Assembly (NCBI RefSeq): GCF_027923765.1
Contig: NZ_AP026709.1
Location: 925,501 to 989,500, forward strand
Direction: 5' to 3'
DNA from: Pseudodesulfovibrio nedwellii
GTDB taxonomy: Bacteria; Desulfobacterota; Desulfovibrionia; Desulfovibrionales; Desulfovibrionaceae
DNA: 64,000 bases
Below, one piece after another: positions 37,083-45,603 of this stretch (position 1 is its first letter; every line of letters begins with the position of its first letter). Made by a program: the position numbers and the translations under genes. Under the pieces are notes generated by a model. That model saw nothing but the letters and a program-made list of their open reading frames with translations, had not been told where the DNA came from and searched no databases.

Positions 37083-39590
37083 ATGCGAACACTCTCCTCT
37101 TCAATTGACACCTCGACTCTATACCACAGCCAGCGACTGATGCGTGCCCTTTCCGTGATTCACATCAAGCCAATCTCGTTCATTCATGCCCCCATGGGGT
37201 ACGGGAAGACTGTCGCCGTTAGAGAATACCTTCAGAAAGAAAAAATTCAGACCATCTGGGTTTCCGTATTAACCAAAGATAAGGACGCCTTTTGGCGAGA
37301 CTTCTGCTGTGTGCTTCGTAAAAATTTGCCCAGAGAAGTCGATGTTCTGGAAGCTGTGGAAAAACTTGGCTACCCCACCGATCCCGTAAAAATGGACACA
37401 GTCCGAGGTATGTTCGCCCGTCTGAATTATCCCTCCAAAGCAGTACTGGTTTTTGACGATGTGCACCTTTTGCAGGAATCAGAGGCTGGACAGCTTATTC
37501 AACTTTGCCTGCTTCTCGCTCGCCAAGGCGTTTTCCCTCCGATTGTATTCATTTCTCGCCATGCGCCGAGTCAAATGCTCGCAGAACCTTTACTTAAGGG
37601 GATTATAACGGAAATCGGCCCCACCTTTTTTGCACTTAACAAGAAAGAAATGCAGGCCTACTTCAAACAATGCGGCATCTTGCTAGATGAAACGGATACT
37701 GCAAAATTGCTCAAGGCGACAGGCGGCTGGATAAGCGCATTGTATCTGTATCTGCTGCATTATTCTCAGCATGGAAAAATGGCAGCTCCCACGGGACTAT
37801 CAGCACTGTTGACAAATCAGGTCTTCGACAAACTGCAAGATGAGACAAGGCACCTGCTTATAGCTCTTTCTCCTTTGGAAAAATTCACCGTACATCAGGC
37901 AAGACTCTGTTATGATAATGCGGAGGCAGTCCTTACAGATATCCTACGTCGTAATGCATTTATCAGCTACGATTCGACGACAGAAAGTTACATACTTCAC
38001 GCTCTGTTCCGAGATTTTTTGCTACAACATTTTAAAACATTGCCGGTGGGACAGCAGCAAAAAATCTATCTGAATAATGCCAAATGGTTAATTGAACATG
38101 ACGAAATACGAAAAGCAGTCAAACTCCTAAAGGAAATTCACGACGACACTGAGACACTCGATCTATTGGACACAGTAGTTGAACACCTGCCTGTCACGGA
38201 AGGAAACGGCCTGTTGATGGACCTTTTCCGTACATGCAGTCCGGATTCCATGAATCAATATCCCGGCGTCATGTTTCGATATGCCATGGCAGCCCTCAGC
38301 TCCAAGGATCTGCCAACTTTTTCTGACTTACTTGCTCGCCTGGGACACTATTGCTCCTCCTTACCCGAGAATGATCCGACAGCTAACGGTTGGAAAGGTG
38401 AGATGGAGCTTTTACGCGCTTTCACCAAGTATAACGATATCGTGGCCATGTCGGCCCACCACAAACGGGCTGCACAATTTTTCCAGCAATCGGAAAACAA
38501 TGGCAGCCGTCTTTCAGGACAAGACCCATGGACTATGGGATCTCCTTCGGTTCTATATATGTTTCATAGAAAAAGCGGGATGTTGGAAAAAGAACTGAAA
38601 CAAATGCACGACTGCCTGCCACAATATTCGCAACTCACAGGTATGCACGGAGCCGGAGCGGAAGATATCATGTTGGCAGAGGCGTTATATAATGCCGGGA
38701 AATTCGAATCTGCCGCTATCGCCAGTCATCAGGCTCTGTCAACGGCTCAGACGTACAAGCAAATTGACATTGAAGTATGCGCTCTTTTTCTACTTGCCCG
38801 ATTAGAAATGCAACATGGTGAATACGACAAATCCATAAATCAATTACAAATCATGCGAAAACGTGTGGAAGAAGAAAAGGCCTTTTCTCTGCTGCAAACA
38901 ACGGATTTATGCACTGGTTTTTTGCATATGAGTATTCACCGACCGGAAAAAATCCCCAATTGGTTGCTGCAAGACGGTGAAAAGAAACTCTATGCTTTCG
39001 CCGGGGGCTGGGCCTACATTGTGTTTGGTGGTACCTTGTTACTCAACAGGGAATACGCAAAATTGGTTGCCCACTTTTCTCGCCTTATACAAAAGGGCAC
39101 GTACCGCCAAAACATCATGTTCTCCATCTATGCAAATCTATTTATTGCTGCGGGTAACACGGGGTTGGGTTTATATGCAAAGGCGGACACAGCGCTCTTT
39201 GCCGCTCTTGAATTAGCACTGCCGGATAAAATATATATGCCCTTTGCAACAAACTCCACATTTTTGCCACAGCTGAAAGGCCTGAAAGACGACGATTCAT
39301 ATGGCTACGATATTCACCGCATCTTGCAACTGTCCACCAAGTTGGAAAAAGTCCGCAACGGTATCATTTTCCGTTTTTTTTCAAAGGTCACTCCTTCTCT
39401 CACTCCTCGGGAAAGCGAACTTGGACGATTGGCCATGACCGGTATGACATATAAAGAAATCGCCGGTGCCGCCGGTTTGGCTCCGAATTCTGTTAAACGC
39501 TATTTTGCCGCCTTGTATAAAAAACTCGGTATAAACAATCGAGAACAGTTAAAAAATTACTTTTTGAAGCAAGAAAACAATATTTTTTAA
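37083..39590 (+). CDS. MalT/LAL-type LuxR-family transcriptional regulator
   Basis: An 835-residue regulator. An N-terminal STAND ATPase has Walker A APMGYGKT (about 36-43) and Walker B AVLVFDDVHLL (about 120-130). A helical TPR-like middle region (about 340-760) follows. A C-terminal LuxR helix-turn-helix contains LTPRESELGRLAMTGMTYKE then APNSVKRYFAALYKKLG. In this family an inducer and ATP trigger oligomerisation and activation of a nearby regulon. Its position upstream of the autotransporter, FecR and Sel1 genes suggests those are the targets. The ATG at 37083 has a weak site. Confidence 0.9.
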   Translation: MRTLSSSIDTSTLYHSQRLMRALSVIHIKPISFIHAPMGYGKTVAVREYLQKEKIQTIWVSVLTKDKDAFWRDFCCVLRKNLPREVDVLEAVEKLGYPTDPVKMDTVRGMFARLNYPSKAVLVFDDVHLLQESEAGQLIQLCLLLARQGVFPPIVFISRHAPSQMLAEPLLKGIITEIGPTFFALNKKEMQAYFKQCGILLDETDTAKLLKATGGWISALYLYLLHYSQHGKMAAPTGLSALLTNQVFDKLQDETRHLLIALSPLEKFTVHQARLCYDNAEAVLTDILRRNAFISYDSTTESYILHALFRDFLLQHFKTLPVGQQQKIYLNNAKWLIEHDEIRKAVKLLKEIHDDTETLDLLDTVVEHLPVTEGNGLLMDLFRTCSPDSMNQYPGVMFRYAMAALSSKDLPTFSDLLARLGHYCSSLPENDPTANGWKGEMELLRAFTKYNDIVAMSAHHKRAAQFFQQSENNGSRLSGQDPWTMGSPSVLYMFHRKSGMLEKELKQMHDCLPQYSQLTGMHGAGAEDIMLAEALYNAGKFESAAIASHQALSTAQTYKQIDIEVCALFLLARLEMQHGEYDKSINQLQIMRKRVEEEKAFSLLQTTDLCTGFLHMSIHRPEKIPNWLLQDGEKKLYAFAGGWAYIVFGGTLLLNREYAKLVAHFSRLIQKGTYRQNIMFSIYANLFIAAGNTGLGLYAKADTALFAALELALPDKIYMPFATNSTFLPQLKGLKDDDSYGYDIHRILQLSTKLEKVRNGIIFRFFSKVTPSLTPRESELGRLAMTGMTYKEIAGAAGLAPNSVKRYFAALYKKLGINNREQLKNYFLKQENNIF

Positions 39591-39752
39591 CCATCCGCCT
39601 GTTTCGTCGTTTTACTCAAACAATTCAACCTAAAATATTTTTTCTTAAGACCCAAAAGACAACATCTATCTGCCCTACTTTTCGATCACACAAAAATGTG
39701 CATAAGAAGTGAGGCAAATATTTTCAAGAAGTCAGTATTCTTTCACTCATCT

Positions 39753-39791
39753 AAAAGAACGGCATTGGAGCATATCCAATGCCGTTCTTTT
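39753..39791 (+). terminator. Terminator of the LAL regulator gene
   Basis: Perfect 17-bp stem AAAAGAACGGCATTGGA / TCCAATGCCGTTCTTTT with a 5-nt loop, followed by a T-rich stretch. Confidence 0.9.
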
Positions 39792-39969
39792 CTTGTTCGT
39801 TTCACTGAAGGAAATAATCGAAATTTTTCATACACAAACAAGAAGATGCAACACGAAATAACATTCGCCACTCTCATTATTTTTTAAAGGCCCGCCCACG
39901 TTGTTAACCGCCGACATTAGTATAAATAAATTTTCTTTAATAAGCACTCAAAATAAATGAATTTTATTC

Positions 39970-39994
39970 GCGATATCACCCAAGGTGATATTGC
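39970..39994. promoter_or_regulatory. Inverted repeat, candidate operator
   Basis: ATATCACC-CAA-GGTGATAT, extended by GC on both sides with one G-T. It lies 178 nt upstream of the autotransporter start and could be the site of the LAL regulator. It is not followed by a T-run, so it is not a terminator. Confidence 0.4.
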
Positions 39995-40171
39995 GACCCA
40001 AAAATCAAATGGGTACTAGGCAATTTATGTCTTCATATTTCGATCTACAATCTAAAAAAAGACTATAAAAACAATACGCTGAATCGACATTTTATTTGCC
40101 TATAGAAACTGAAATTCTGTCCAAACTGCGAAAACAATAGCGACACAGACGTCTACCTAAGGAGATTCCCC

Positions 40172-42250
40172 ATGCGGCCTATCTACCATATTATTTTCTC
40201 TCCAAGCCGTCTCGCCCTTTTAATTTTATTGCCCATGCTCCTAGCCCTGCTCCAGTGCTTACCAGCCCAGGCGGTCAGCCTTACCCTAACTGAGGGCTCT
40301 AATAGTGCTATTAGCGGCGACGGTTCCACCGTTATTATCAATCGAAACAATAACATTTACGCAAGCCCCAGTTCCCTCGGCAGCAGCACCCTCATAGATT
40401 CTTCAGCCGAGATTGTTGGTATATCACAAGACGGGTCTCATATTCTTGGAAAGAAAAATTCGAGTTTTTTTTATATATACTCCGGGACGAATCACCAAAC
40501 AACAACTTTTTTGACTCCGCTAATAGCAACCCCGGACTTAGCAGGGATCAGTTCAGATGGTCATGCCGTTTTCGGTTCACGGCTTAGTGTCGGCGCACCA
40601 AATGAAGCATTGATAGCGGTATCCTCCGACAACTGGACCACTGCAGGTGGTATTACTGATTATTCGATCTCGTACGGTCCCACAGGGTCAATGCCCGCAC
40701 TCAATGCCATCAGCAACAACATCGCTGGCGTAAGAACAGCAGTAGGAACTATGGCAAACAAACCAATGATATGGAAAACACCCACCGTCGGAACTACTTT
40801 GGTTGACACGCCTTTATCCCTTGGGAGTTATACTAGTGGGTCCGCACGGGACATCACCGACGATGGATCGACGGCAGTCGGATATGTCATAGAAACATAC
40901 CGTCATGCAGCTAAGTGGGATATAACGACCAATTCACTGACTGTTCTCCCGTCCGGTGGCTATCATAACAACCTCGCTCGTTTTGTTAACAAAAACGGTT
41001 CAGTCATTGTTGGTGATGTTTGTAGTGCAATCTCAGAAGTAGCCATTTGGACAGAAAATGGTAACTCCTACACGGTTCAAACGCTTTATGACGCTCTCAT
41101 AAGCAAAGGCGTACAAACGGACCCCAATAATTATTTCATGACCGCCACAGGCTTAAGTGACGATGGCGACCTCATTACGGGACAGAGAGCTGATAGTACA
41201 ATATTCATTGCCAACCTTGGCGCGGGTGGAGTGATCACCACTGACCAGCTTAACCAATCTCTGGCAACCATGGGGCAAGTCGGATCAGCGGTTTCCGGAA
41301 TGGGCCAGCTTTCCATGAGCCGTCTGGGCAACGTGGCGGGCGGACAAGGCGCACATTTTCACGTAACCACCCCCGGCACCGAGACTGCCGGAGGTGGAGC
41401 CGAACGGGGCCTGTCGAGCGGTGATGAAATGCCGGGAAGTATGGACCTGTGGGTCATCGGCTCCGTGGGATCAAACATTGAGCTGAACGGCGATGACCTC
41501 GGTCTGCGCGGCGGTGTCGGCCTCACTTGGGACAACGGCAACGAATGGCGTTTCGGTGGCGGCCTATTTGGTGACATGCGGGATTTGAAGACAAATCACG
41601 GTGGCGACCAAAGTATCCGAGCCATCGGACCCGGTGTTTTTGCCGTCTACTCTCCGGAACAAACCGGATTTGAATTCCGCCTGTCTGCTTTATGGCAATC
41701 CGTGGCGCTAGACCTGACACGAGGCTATGCCAATGGCGCAGGAAGTGCCACTTCATCCGGCTCCACAGACGCAAATGTCTTCGGTCTTTCCGGTCGAGTA
41801 CAGTGGACAAAAAACATGACCGATTCTTTCGACCTGACGCCTTTCGCCGAATACACTTGGCAAACCACGCATATCGACAGTTACTCAGAATCCGGGGGCC
41901 CTTTCCCGGCCAGCTTTGAAAGCCGAACTGAAACATCCAACTCTATCCGGGCAGGCCTTAGAGCCGACGCGGCCCTCTTCGACAAAGTCGGCACTTGGGC
42001 CTGGTTGGCCTGGGATCATCGCTTTGAGGACTCCTCCGCAGGTATGGGCGGCAGCACAATCGGCTTGGGAGCGTTCACCTATCCCGGCGCAAAATTGGAC
42101 CAAGACTGGGCCGATGCGGGTGTAGGTGCAAGCTGGGACATCACTGAACGTTTGGAAGCTACTTCCAGCCTCGGATTCGCCATGGGGTGTGACGACGAAA
42201 CCGTCCCCGACCTCACCGCCACCATGGGGCTCAGCTATCAACTCTGGTAG
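40172..42250 (+). CDS. Autotransporter with DGS beta-repeats
   Basis: A 692-residue type Va-like secreted protein. The signal peptide is residues 1-35 (LLALLQCLPAQAVS). A passenger of about 370 residues carries repeated I-S-x-D-G-S-x-x-x-G units (ISGDGSTVII, ISQDGSHILG, ISSDGHAVFG, DITDDGSTAVGY, NKNGSVIVG, LSDDGDLITG), which predict a beta-propeller or beta-sandwich. A linker follows, and a C-terminal barrel of about 260 residues ends in the outer-membrane signature YQLW. The start has AAGGAG 7 nt upstream. It is the first of three genes (with FecR and Sel1 proteins) inside the island. The passenger's role is unknown. Confidence 0.88.
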   Translation: MRPIYHIIFSPSRLALLILLPMLLALLQCLPAQAVSLTLTEGSNSAISGDGSTVIINRNNNIYASPSSLGSSTLIDSSAEIVGISQDGSHILGKKNSSFFYIYSGTNHQTTTFLTPLIATPDLAGISSDGHAVFGSRLSVGAPNEALIAVSSDNWTTAGGITDYSISYGPTGSMPALNAISNNIAGVRTAVGTMANKPMIWKTPTVGTTLVDTPLSLGSYTSGSARDITDDGSTAVGYVIETYRHAAKWDITTNSLTVLPSGGYHNNLARFVNKNGSVIVGDVCSAISEVAIWTENGNSYTVQTLYDALISKGVQTDPNNYFMTATGLSDDGDLITGQRADSTIFIANLGAGGVITTDQLNQSLATMGQVGSAVSGMGQLSMSRLGNVAGGQGAHFHVTTPGTETAGGGAERGLSSGDEMPGSMDLWVIGSVGSNIELNGDDLGLRGGVGLTWDNGNEWRFGGGLFGDMRDLKTNHGGDQSIRAIGPGVFAVYSPEQTGFEFRLSALWQSVALDLTRGYANGAGSATSSGSTDANVFGLSGRVQWTKNMTDSFDLTPFAEYTWQTTHIDSYSESGGPFPASFESRTETSNSIRAGLRADAALFDKVGTWAWLAWDHRFEDSSAGMGGSTIGLGAFTYPGAKLDQDWADAGVGASWDITERLEATSSLGFAMGCDDETVPDLTATMGLSYQLW

Positions 42251-42347
42251 TAGGAATTTTAAATCAAGCAACCAATCAAACCTTAAAAATCATACGATTT
42301 GAGAACCGCAACCATCTATTAAATAAATATAAAGGCATGGTCTTCTG

Positions 42348-43259
42348 ATGAAACTGGTAGCGAAGGTACAATATCTCTTCTTCTTGGTCCTGTTGCTTGT
42401 CTGTTCGGTTCCGGTTTTATCTTTCGCAGCAGACTTGCCCGATGCCATCGGTGAAGTGGTTTCCATAATGGGAACTGCGACAGCAACCCAACCTGATGGA
42501 GCCATGCGCACATTGGACTTGAATGCTCCGGTAAGAACCAAAGATGTCATAAAAACCGGGTGCAAAAGCAATATTGAAATCGTTTTCAAGGACGATTCCG
42601 TATTTTCGCAAGGCCCGGATTCCAGCACCTCCCTGGATGAATTCGTGTATTCCGCAACGCCCTCTGCATCCAAAATACTATTAAAAGCCGGAGTCGGAAC
42701 GCTTCGCTACGTAACTGGTCAAGTGGTCAAGCAGAACCCTGATGCTTTTGCTCTCGTAACTCCAATGACGACAATAGGCATTCGAGGCACTGAAGTATTT
42801 GCCGAACTTACGAAAGAACAGGAAGAAATCGGCGTACTTTCCATAGCTCCCGGACATGTGGTCGAAGTCTCTACCTCCAAAATGCAGAAAACCATTTCAA
42901 GAGCCGGTTTTTCCGTAAAGGCAGCTCCTGACGGAGGTTTGAACAATCCATCCCCCACAGCTCCGGAGACACGAACCAGAGTTATCAAAGCCGCCCCTCA
43001 GACCACACAGGGAGAAACAAGCGATGCCCAAAGCAAAACCGACAAAGACCGCAAAATCAATGCGTTTGCAGCGGCCATTAGCCGAAGCAAAGGAAATCTC
43101 GGTGGACTCAATCAGCATCCAAATTACGGAAATCTTAATAATATAACTTTGCAAAAAAGTGCCCACAAAGCAGCTGAATCCGATCAATCCTCAAATAATG
43201 GAGCAGGCCTCGGTAGCGACGGTCCTGCCGATGTCGACGATATGTACGGTGATTATTAG
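42348..43259 (+). CDS. FecR-domain periplasmic protein
   Basis: A 303-residue protein with a signal peptide (LSFA-ADLP, about residue 28). A FecR-like domain spans about 30-170: the PVRTKDVIKTGCKSNIEIVF strand and AFALVTPMTTIGIRGTEVF, which is the most conserved block. The C-terminal 110 residues are Ser/Asn/Gly-rich and likely disordered. Unlike true FecR there is no membrane helix and no iron-siderophore gene nearby, so the name reflects fold only. It sits 97 nt after the autotransporter, and may bind its passenger or a surface ligand. Confidence 0.8.
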   Translation: MKLVAKVQYLFFLVLLLVCSVPVLSFAADLPDAIGEVVSIMGTATATQPDGAMRTLDLNAPVRTKDVIKTGCKSNIEIVFKDDSVFSQGPDSSTSLDEFVYSATPSASKILLKAGVGTLRYVTGQVVKQNPDAFALVTPMTTIGIRGTEVFAELTKEQEEIGVLSIAPGHVVEVSTSKMQKTISRAGFSVKAAPDGGLNNPSPTAPETRTRVIKAAPQTTQGETSDAQSKTDKDRKINAFAAAISRSKGNLGGLNQHPNYGNLNNITLQKSAHKAAESDQSSNNGAGLGSDGPADVDDMYGDY

Positions 43260-43311
43260 GCCAGAATGAAATGAAACTGCATAATGATGCATTCGAAGGA
43301 GGTTGTAAAAA

Positions 43312-43857
43312 GTGAAGGGACGTTATCTCAAACACATCCTGATTCTTACATTCCTGATGATATTTCTGACCGGCTGCATGAGCGTCATGGTCGAACGTCA
43401 GGGAACCAAGGCATATATGAAAAAAGATTATACTACTGCCCGCCTGAAGTACGAAGAAGCCGTGGATCAAGGCAATTCTAACGCGATGTATCATCTCGCT
43501 GTAATGTATGCGGAAGGCCAAGGCGTCCCACAGGATTACCCCAAGGCCGCCGGCCTGCTTGAACAAGCTGTTGATCAAGGAAACAACAACGCCCGACTCA
43601 TGTTGGGATTGTTTAATATCTACGGTGACGGCATCCCCCAAAATCCCGACAAAGGCGCGACCTTAATTACTGCCGCGGCCGATGACGGCAACGACACAGC
43701 AATGTATTATCTGGCCAACTTGTATGCTGCGGGCCTTGGCGTAGGCAGAGACCTCAACAAAGCCGAATACTGGATGCATGAGGCAAAAAGTGCAGGATTC
43801 CCGGTCAAAGATAAGCTTCTGACACAGGAAGGTCTTGCGACTTTATACGAATTATAA
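43312..43857 (+). CDS. Sel1-repeat lipoprotein
   Basis: A 181-residue lipoprotein: the signal ends LMIFLTGC with Cys22 as the lipid site. Three Sel1-type repeats follow, with recurrent AMYHLAVMYAEGQGVPQDY, ARLMLGLFNIYGDGIPQNP and AMYYLANLYAAGLGVGRDL. Sel1 repeats are protein-interaction helices. Start codon is GTG at 43312 with AAGGAGG about 9 nt upstream. Last gene of the island before the tRNA-Leu remnant; with the FecR protein it is a probable accessory to the autotransporter. Confidence 0.88.
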   Translation: MKGRYLKHILILTFLMIFLTGCMSVMVERQGTKAYMKKDYTTARLKYEEAVDQGNSNAMYHLAVMYAEGQGVPQDYPKAAGLLEQAVDQGNNNARLMLGLFNIYGDGIPQNPDKGATLITAAADDGNDTAMYYLANLYAAGLGVGRDLNKAEYWMHEAKSAGFPVKDKLLTQEGLATLYEL

Positions 43858-43878
43858 TGAACGTTTATATAAACGCCT

Positions 43879-43930
43879 CAAAATCACTTGATCACAAGAT
43901 TGTGCAGGTTCAAATCCCACCCCAGTACCA
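43879..43930 (+). repeat. Right attachment-type repeat (decayed tRNA-Leu 3' half)
   Basis: Degenerate copy of the tRNA-Leu 3' half (see 34603-34655), lacking one acceptor G and with G-to-A style changes in the T and variable arms, so it no longer encodes a functional tRNA. The 5' half is absent. Confidence 0.7.
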
Positions 43931-43932
43931 AA

Positions 43933-43974
43933 AGTAAAGGGCTTATGTCTTATAACATAAGCCCTTTACTTTTT
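43933..43974 (+). terminator. Terminator after the tRNA-Leu remnant
   Basis: Perfect 16-bp stem AGTAAAGGGCTTATGT / ACATAAGCCCTTTACT with a 6-nt loop and T-run. By position it would be the original terminator of the displaced tRNA-Leu gene; it can also end the Sel1 transcript. Confidence 0.85.
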
Positions 43975-44594
43975 GATGAAAATTATGAAATCGTACCAAA
44001 CGAAATATCAAAAAATCGTAAGTATGACAAATGCTTTGAATTATTAAAACTAATTTAAACTCTAGATAGGATTAAAGACATGAACTGGTGGACAACACTT
44101 CCTGTTTTTTAGAAAGGCTTTATTGGTGGAGGAATTTCTGTCCCCGCCGCCATTATTTTTATTAAAATCATACTCAAATTCGTTATTCGCAGGGAAAAAC
44201 CACACAATAGCACCAACTAATTTTAAGAAGTATCCCCCCCCTCACTCCTTATCCAAAACTGGCAATATTAGAATTGACCTTTTATTTGAGACCACAGGTC
44301 ACCTTTTGCTGACGCCCCCCTACACACTGACACCCTGTTTAGGCCAACACTCTGTATTAGACAAAACCCCGCGCTAACCGTGGGGATAGGTTGTCGTCTT
44401 CACTCTTGATCAAAAGAAAAATCACCTCCCGGCTACGCCATGAAGAAAAACTACAAAAACATCAAAAATGGTATAGATGGCAAGACAAAACCTCCTTCAG
44501 AAGAGGGACATGTAGTATTGCTATCTTTTAGTAAAGAAAAATAAATCATTAATTACAGTTATATATAAGTATTAACCAAAAAGAGAAAGTCATA
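43975..44594. other. 620-nt AT-rich region without a supported gene
   Basis: Contains a possible broken 46-codon frame (44080-44220) and a weak 34-codon frame (44440-44544) without a ribosome site. Nothing else recognised; likely relic sequence next to the island. Confidence 0.55.
44080..44220 (+). pseudogene. Small membrane-protein-like frame interrupted by TAG
   Basis: Reads MNWWTTLPVF, then an in-frame TAG (44110-44112), then KGFIGGGISVPAAIIFIKII and a basic end before TAA at 44218. The second part is hydrophobic and protein-like, which is why it is listed. A weak AGG precedes the ATG. It is more likely a decayed small gene than an amber-recoded one. Confidence 0.3.
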
Positions 44595-44630
44595 TTGACA
44601 CAATGTCGTAATAATGTTGTAATTTTACAA
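44595..44630 (+). promoter_or_regulatory. Promoter with HexR-like palindromic operator
   Basis: TTGACA (44595-44600), 17-nt spacer, TGTAAT as -10 (44618-44623). The -10 is embedded in TTGTAATTTTACAA (44617-44630), with TTGTAA/TTACAA arms. This resembles the published HexR consensus TGTARTTWTAMTACA. It lies 47 nt before the RpiR-type gene, so autorepression is likely. Confidence 0.6.
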
Positions 44631-44677
44631 GAACGACTGACTAACGTGTCAAACAGAGGCTTCATTAAGGGGATCAC

Positions 44678-45517
44678 ATGGATATTTTTGAAACAATTCG
44701 TTCAGAAATGCCTACAATGCGAAAATCTGAACAGAAGGTAGCAGACCTTGTTTTAAGGTCTCCTGACGTTGTCATGAATGGTTCCATCTCCGAAGCCGCC
44801 ACACTGGCCGAGACCAGTGATCCTACGGTTGTCCGTTTTTGCAAACAACTGGGCCTAAAAGGATTCATGGAGCTCAAGCTTCGTCTCGCCAGTGCACACC
44901 CTATCGATAAAACAGTCCTCGAAGACATCACCGAAACCGACTCGGTCAACTCCATCTTTACCAATGTCATGCGCTCTGTGGTCGAGGCTGTAAGCAGCAC
45001 AGAACGAGGCATGGACCGGCGTATGCTGGAAGATGCAGTGGACACTATGGTTGCCGCCACCCGCTGGGAATTTTACGGCATGGGCGGTTCCGGTGTCATC
45101 GCGCTCGATGCACATCATAAATTTTTCCGTCTCGGCGTCTCTTGTGTTGCCTACAACGACTCTCACATGCAAGTAATGAGCGCAGCCCAGCTCGACGAAA
45201 ACGCCGTCGCGGTTGTCATATCCCACTCAGGTGCCACCAAAGACATCATCGAATCCGCCGAAATAGCGAAAAAAACCGGCGCCAAGGTTATCGGCATTCT
45301 GGGCAAAAAGAATTCTGAAGTCGCAAAACACTGTGACATCCCGTTGTGCGTTTCCTCTCGTGAAATAGCCCTTCGACTCGCCCCCAAAGCTGGCAGGCTC
45401 ATGCAGCTTGCCCTTCTCGACACGCTCTTCGTGGCCGTAGCAATGCGCCTTGTCAATGAAGAAGGCTTCGACCGCCTCGACAAGGTGAAACGTGCCCTTC
45501 TCGGAAAAATAATTTAA
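44678..45517 (+). CDS. RpiR/HexR-family transcriptional regulator
   Basis: A 279-residue repressor-type protein. The N-terminal RpiR helix-turn-helix domain (about 1-75) contains MRKSEQKVADLVL, then TLAETSDPTVVRFCKQLG. The C-terminal SIS domain (about 120-260) has the sugar-phosphate motif FYGMGGSGVIALDA and VVISHSGATKDIIE. HexR of gammaproteobacteria responds to KDPG and controls the Entner-Doudoroff genes. Here KDPG aldolase and KDG kinase lie in the same run 3 kb downstream, which makes KDPG or KDG the likely effector. The promoter has a matching palindrome. Confidence 0.9.
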   Translation: MDIFETIRSEMPTMRKSEQKVADLVLRSPDVVMNGSISEAATLAETSDPTVVRFCKQLGLKGFMELKLRLASAHPIDKTVLEDITETDSVNSIFTNVMRSVVEAVSSTERGMDRRMLEDAVDTMVAATRWEFYGMGGSGVIALDAHHKFFRLGVSCVAYNDSHMQVMSAAQLDENAVAVVISHSGATKDIIESAEIAKKTGAKVIGILGKKNSEVAKHCDIPLCVSSREIALRLAPKAGRLMQLALLDTLFVAVAMRLVNEEGFDRLDKVKRALLGKII

Positions 45518-45603
45518 TCATGCCGGTCCATTCGGACTCGTATGAAAAAATAGGTGTGGTATTAATAAATTGCGGTTCAATCATCAAAAATCAGGAGGAT
45601 TCT

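Larger units (their letters stand above)
39591..40171. other. 581-nt AT-rich non-coding region
   Basis: Contains the regulator terminator (39753-39791), the palindrome at 39970-39994 and presumably the autotransporter promoter. No credible open frame or RNA was seen; short open frames here cross the terminator hairpin. Confidence 0.6.
34656..43930. mobile_element. Putative decayed genomic island at tRNA-Leu
   Basis: About 9.3 kb between the intact tRNA-Leu and a degenerate copy of its 3' half. The content is all accessory: IS3-family remnant, lipoprotein hydrolase, LAL-type regulator, autotransporter, FecR protein and Sel1 lipoprotein. No integrase, phage or conjugation gene is visible, so it is probably an old insertion that has lost mobility. 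The base composition and AT-rich gaps (39.6-40.2 kb) look unlike the flanks, but I have not measured them. Confidence 0.6.

Noticed and set aside
39696-39887. 63-codon frame downstream of the LAL regulator
   Set aside because: Runs through the terminator hairpin and lacks a ribosome site.
43879-43930. A functional second tRNA-Leu at the right island border
   Set aside because: Only the 3' half is present and the acceptor stem base is missing; it is a remnant.
44080-44220. Amber recoding (pyrrolysine) at 44110
   Set aside because: No pyl genes visible and no SECIS-like or other context; a nonsense mutation is simpler.
44123-44377. 84-codon frame in the AT-rich gap
   Set aside because: Proline/serine-rich translation with no family features; overlaps the small broken frame in another phase.
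44440-44544. 34-codon plus-strand frame (MKKNYKNIKNG start)
   Set aside because: No ribosome site or domain; too short to support.
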